Shown: one piece after another, positions 63,253-64,000 of the stretch
Layout: every line of letters starts with the position of its first letter
Numbering within the stretch: position 1 is the first letter of the stretch
From: Catenibacillus scindens
GTDB taxonomy: Bacteria; Bacillota; Clostridia; Lachnospirales; Lachnospiraceae
Length of the DNA: 64,000 nt
NCBI RefSeq assembly: GCF_014202115.1
Contig: NZ_JACHFW010000015.1
Location: 24,812-88,811, forward strand
Direction of reading: 5' to 3'
Made by a program: the position numbers and the translations under genes
Notes under the pieces: generated by a model
The model's database searches: none
Told to the model about the DNA's origin: nothing
What the model saw: the letters and a program-made list of their open reading frames with translations, nothing else

Positions 63253-63639
63253 ATTGATCACAGCAAACGGTTCATGAATCAGATTCTTCGCCGCGAGTAC
63301 AGCTTGTCCCGTTCCCCAGGGTTTGGTACGGCCATTTGGGACAGTGTAACCGGTCGGTATGGAAGAAAGATCCTGAAATGCATAGGCAATCTCCACGTTA
63401 AGAGACGCACAGATGGCTTCCACACGGTTACCAATGCGCTCCCTAAAATCTGCTTCTATGTCCTTACGGATTACGAAAATAATTTTGTTAAATCCGGCTG
63501 AGATTGCATCATGGATAGAATAATCCATGATGATTTCATTGTGGAGCCCTACGGGCTCCAGTTGCTTGATGCCAGTTCCAAAGCGGCTGCCGATACCGGC
63601 GGCCATGATAAGTAATGTTGTAGATTTCGTAGTTTTCAT
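63106..63639 (-). pseudogene. sugar-phosphate nucleotidyltransferase, cut off by a mobile-element end
   Basis: The first 130 residues are a good NTP-transferase N-terminus: LLIMAAGIGSRFGTGIKQLE (the nucleotide loop GxGxRF), GRTKPWGTGQAVLAAKN and FAVINA. A full enzyme has about 300 residues and continues with a DDYYG-type metal motif. Here the frame turns at about 63252 into CFLQALFPQKCRL and unrelated sequence up to a stop at 63106. The gene is 3'-truncated. Confidence 0.8.
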
Positions 63640-63691
63640 CTCTTTGTCCTCTTTTACTCATATGCTATTTTACTGTGTGATTTTATTATTT

Positions 63692-63898
63692 TCAGTTTCC
63701 TTTCCGGTGTTTCATTTTGTATCCAATGTAGTAAATCAAACCTCCAAAAAGTCCTCCCAATGTATTATAGAAGATATCTGATAACTGGAAGGTGCCAAGT
63801 CTCAGGAACAACTGGAGGAATTCAATACTTACTGAGAAAAGAAATGAAAACTTTGCACCTACCCACACTATGCTACTTAAGCTCACCTTGTCCTGCAA
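63692..63898 (-). pseudogene. VanZ C-terminal fragment
   Basis: A 68-residue stretch (FSVSIEFLQLFLRLGTFQLS; YNTLGGLFGGLIYYIGYK) that matches the C-terminal third of the VanZ protein at 52468-53070. The N-terminal membrane segments are missing; the frame upstream of 63898 has no start or VanZ likeness, and an ATG at 63930 runs into a stop. The sequence further on (63931-64000) shows no gene. Confidence 0.7.
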
Positions 63899-64000
63899 CC
63901 TATCTTGTTAATGCTCTCCTGGGCTGTCATGATCTCGCTCTGTCATGCTGACATGAGATTACCAGGATATCTGTCATGGAATGTTTCCTTTGATGGGGCG

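Noticed and set aside
1..64000. CRISPR arrays, tRNA, rRNA and tmRNA genes
   Set aside because: No regularly spaced repeats and no convincing T-arm/acceptor patterns were seen on either strand by eye; a covariance-model scan was not possible.

Overview
The window is Firmicutes DNA, almost certainly from an anaerobic gut Lachnospiraceae (class Clostridia). The evidence is the S10-spc ribosomal order with a KOW protein between map and infA, a zinc-ribbon S14, strong Shine-Dalgarno sites (AGGAGG) throughout, DUF4250, VanZ and Rpn-type proteins, and Lachnospiraceae-like IS21, IS66 and IS1634 transposases. This placement is inferred from protein likeness, not from a search.

Region 1 (1-14.95 kb, minus strand) is the S10-spc ribosomal supercluster from rpsJ to secY, driven by a near-consensus promoter at 14931-14959. 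A terminator follows secY. A lipoprotein gene with its own promoter and terminator comes next, then a third unit with its own promoter: adk-map-KOW-infA-rpmJ, ending in a terminator. So the cluster is three transcription units. map carries a frameshift in a G7 run. Several spacers inside the ribosomal operon hold hairpins.

Region 2 (15.2-26 kb): a zinc-dependent phospholipase C-like gene, an MFS transporter and a 46-residue membrane peptide; an orphan sugar-type binding lipoprotein; two paralogous AprA-like flavoproteins, one paired with an 8Fe-8S ferredoxin, on either side of a LysR regulator and an RlmI-like methyltransferase.

Region 3 (25.7-46.7 kb): aldo-keto reductase, YgjP-like peptidase, nicotinamidase-like hydrolase, AzlCD, cytidylate kinase-like protein, a complete livKHMGF branched-chain amino acid importer, a VOC protein, two lipid kinases, YbaK, a TmcAL-like protein with a damaged HxGH motif, a two-gene unit resembling a C-glycoside deglycosidase, RlmD, a glycosyltransferase and a zinc/manganese ABC importer.

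Region 4 (46.8-52.1 kb, minus strand): cobU-cobS-phosphatase-cobT, the cobalamin nucleotide-loop genes, followed by a double-HAD fusion and thiE.

Region 5 (52.2-64 kb) is accessory: three VanZ-family genes or fragments, two Rpn genes and an IS21 unit that have each lost internal segments carrying catalytic residues, an IS66 fragment, a damaged gene joining an ADP-ribosyltransferase-like domain to an HD domain, an AT-hook-like DNA-binding protein, an apparently intact IS1634-type element with DUF6155 beside it, and a nucleotidyltransferase gene cut off at an IS21-type end.

Two families of small palindromic repeats lie in the intergenic spaces. Two copies of one family are flanked by 8-9 bp direct repeats, as a small non-autonomous mobile element would be.
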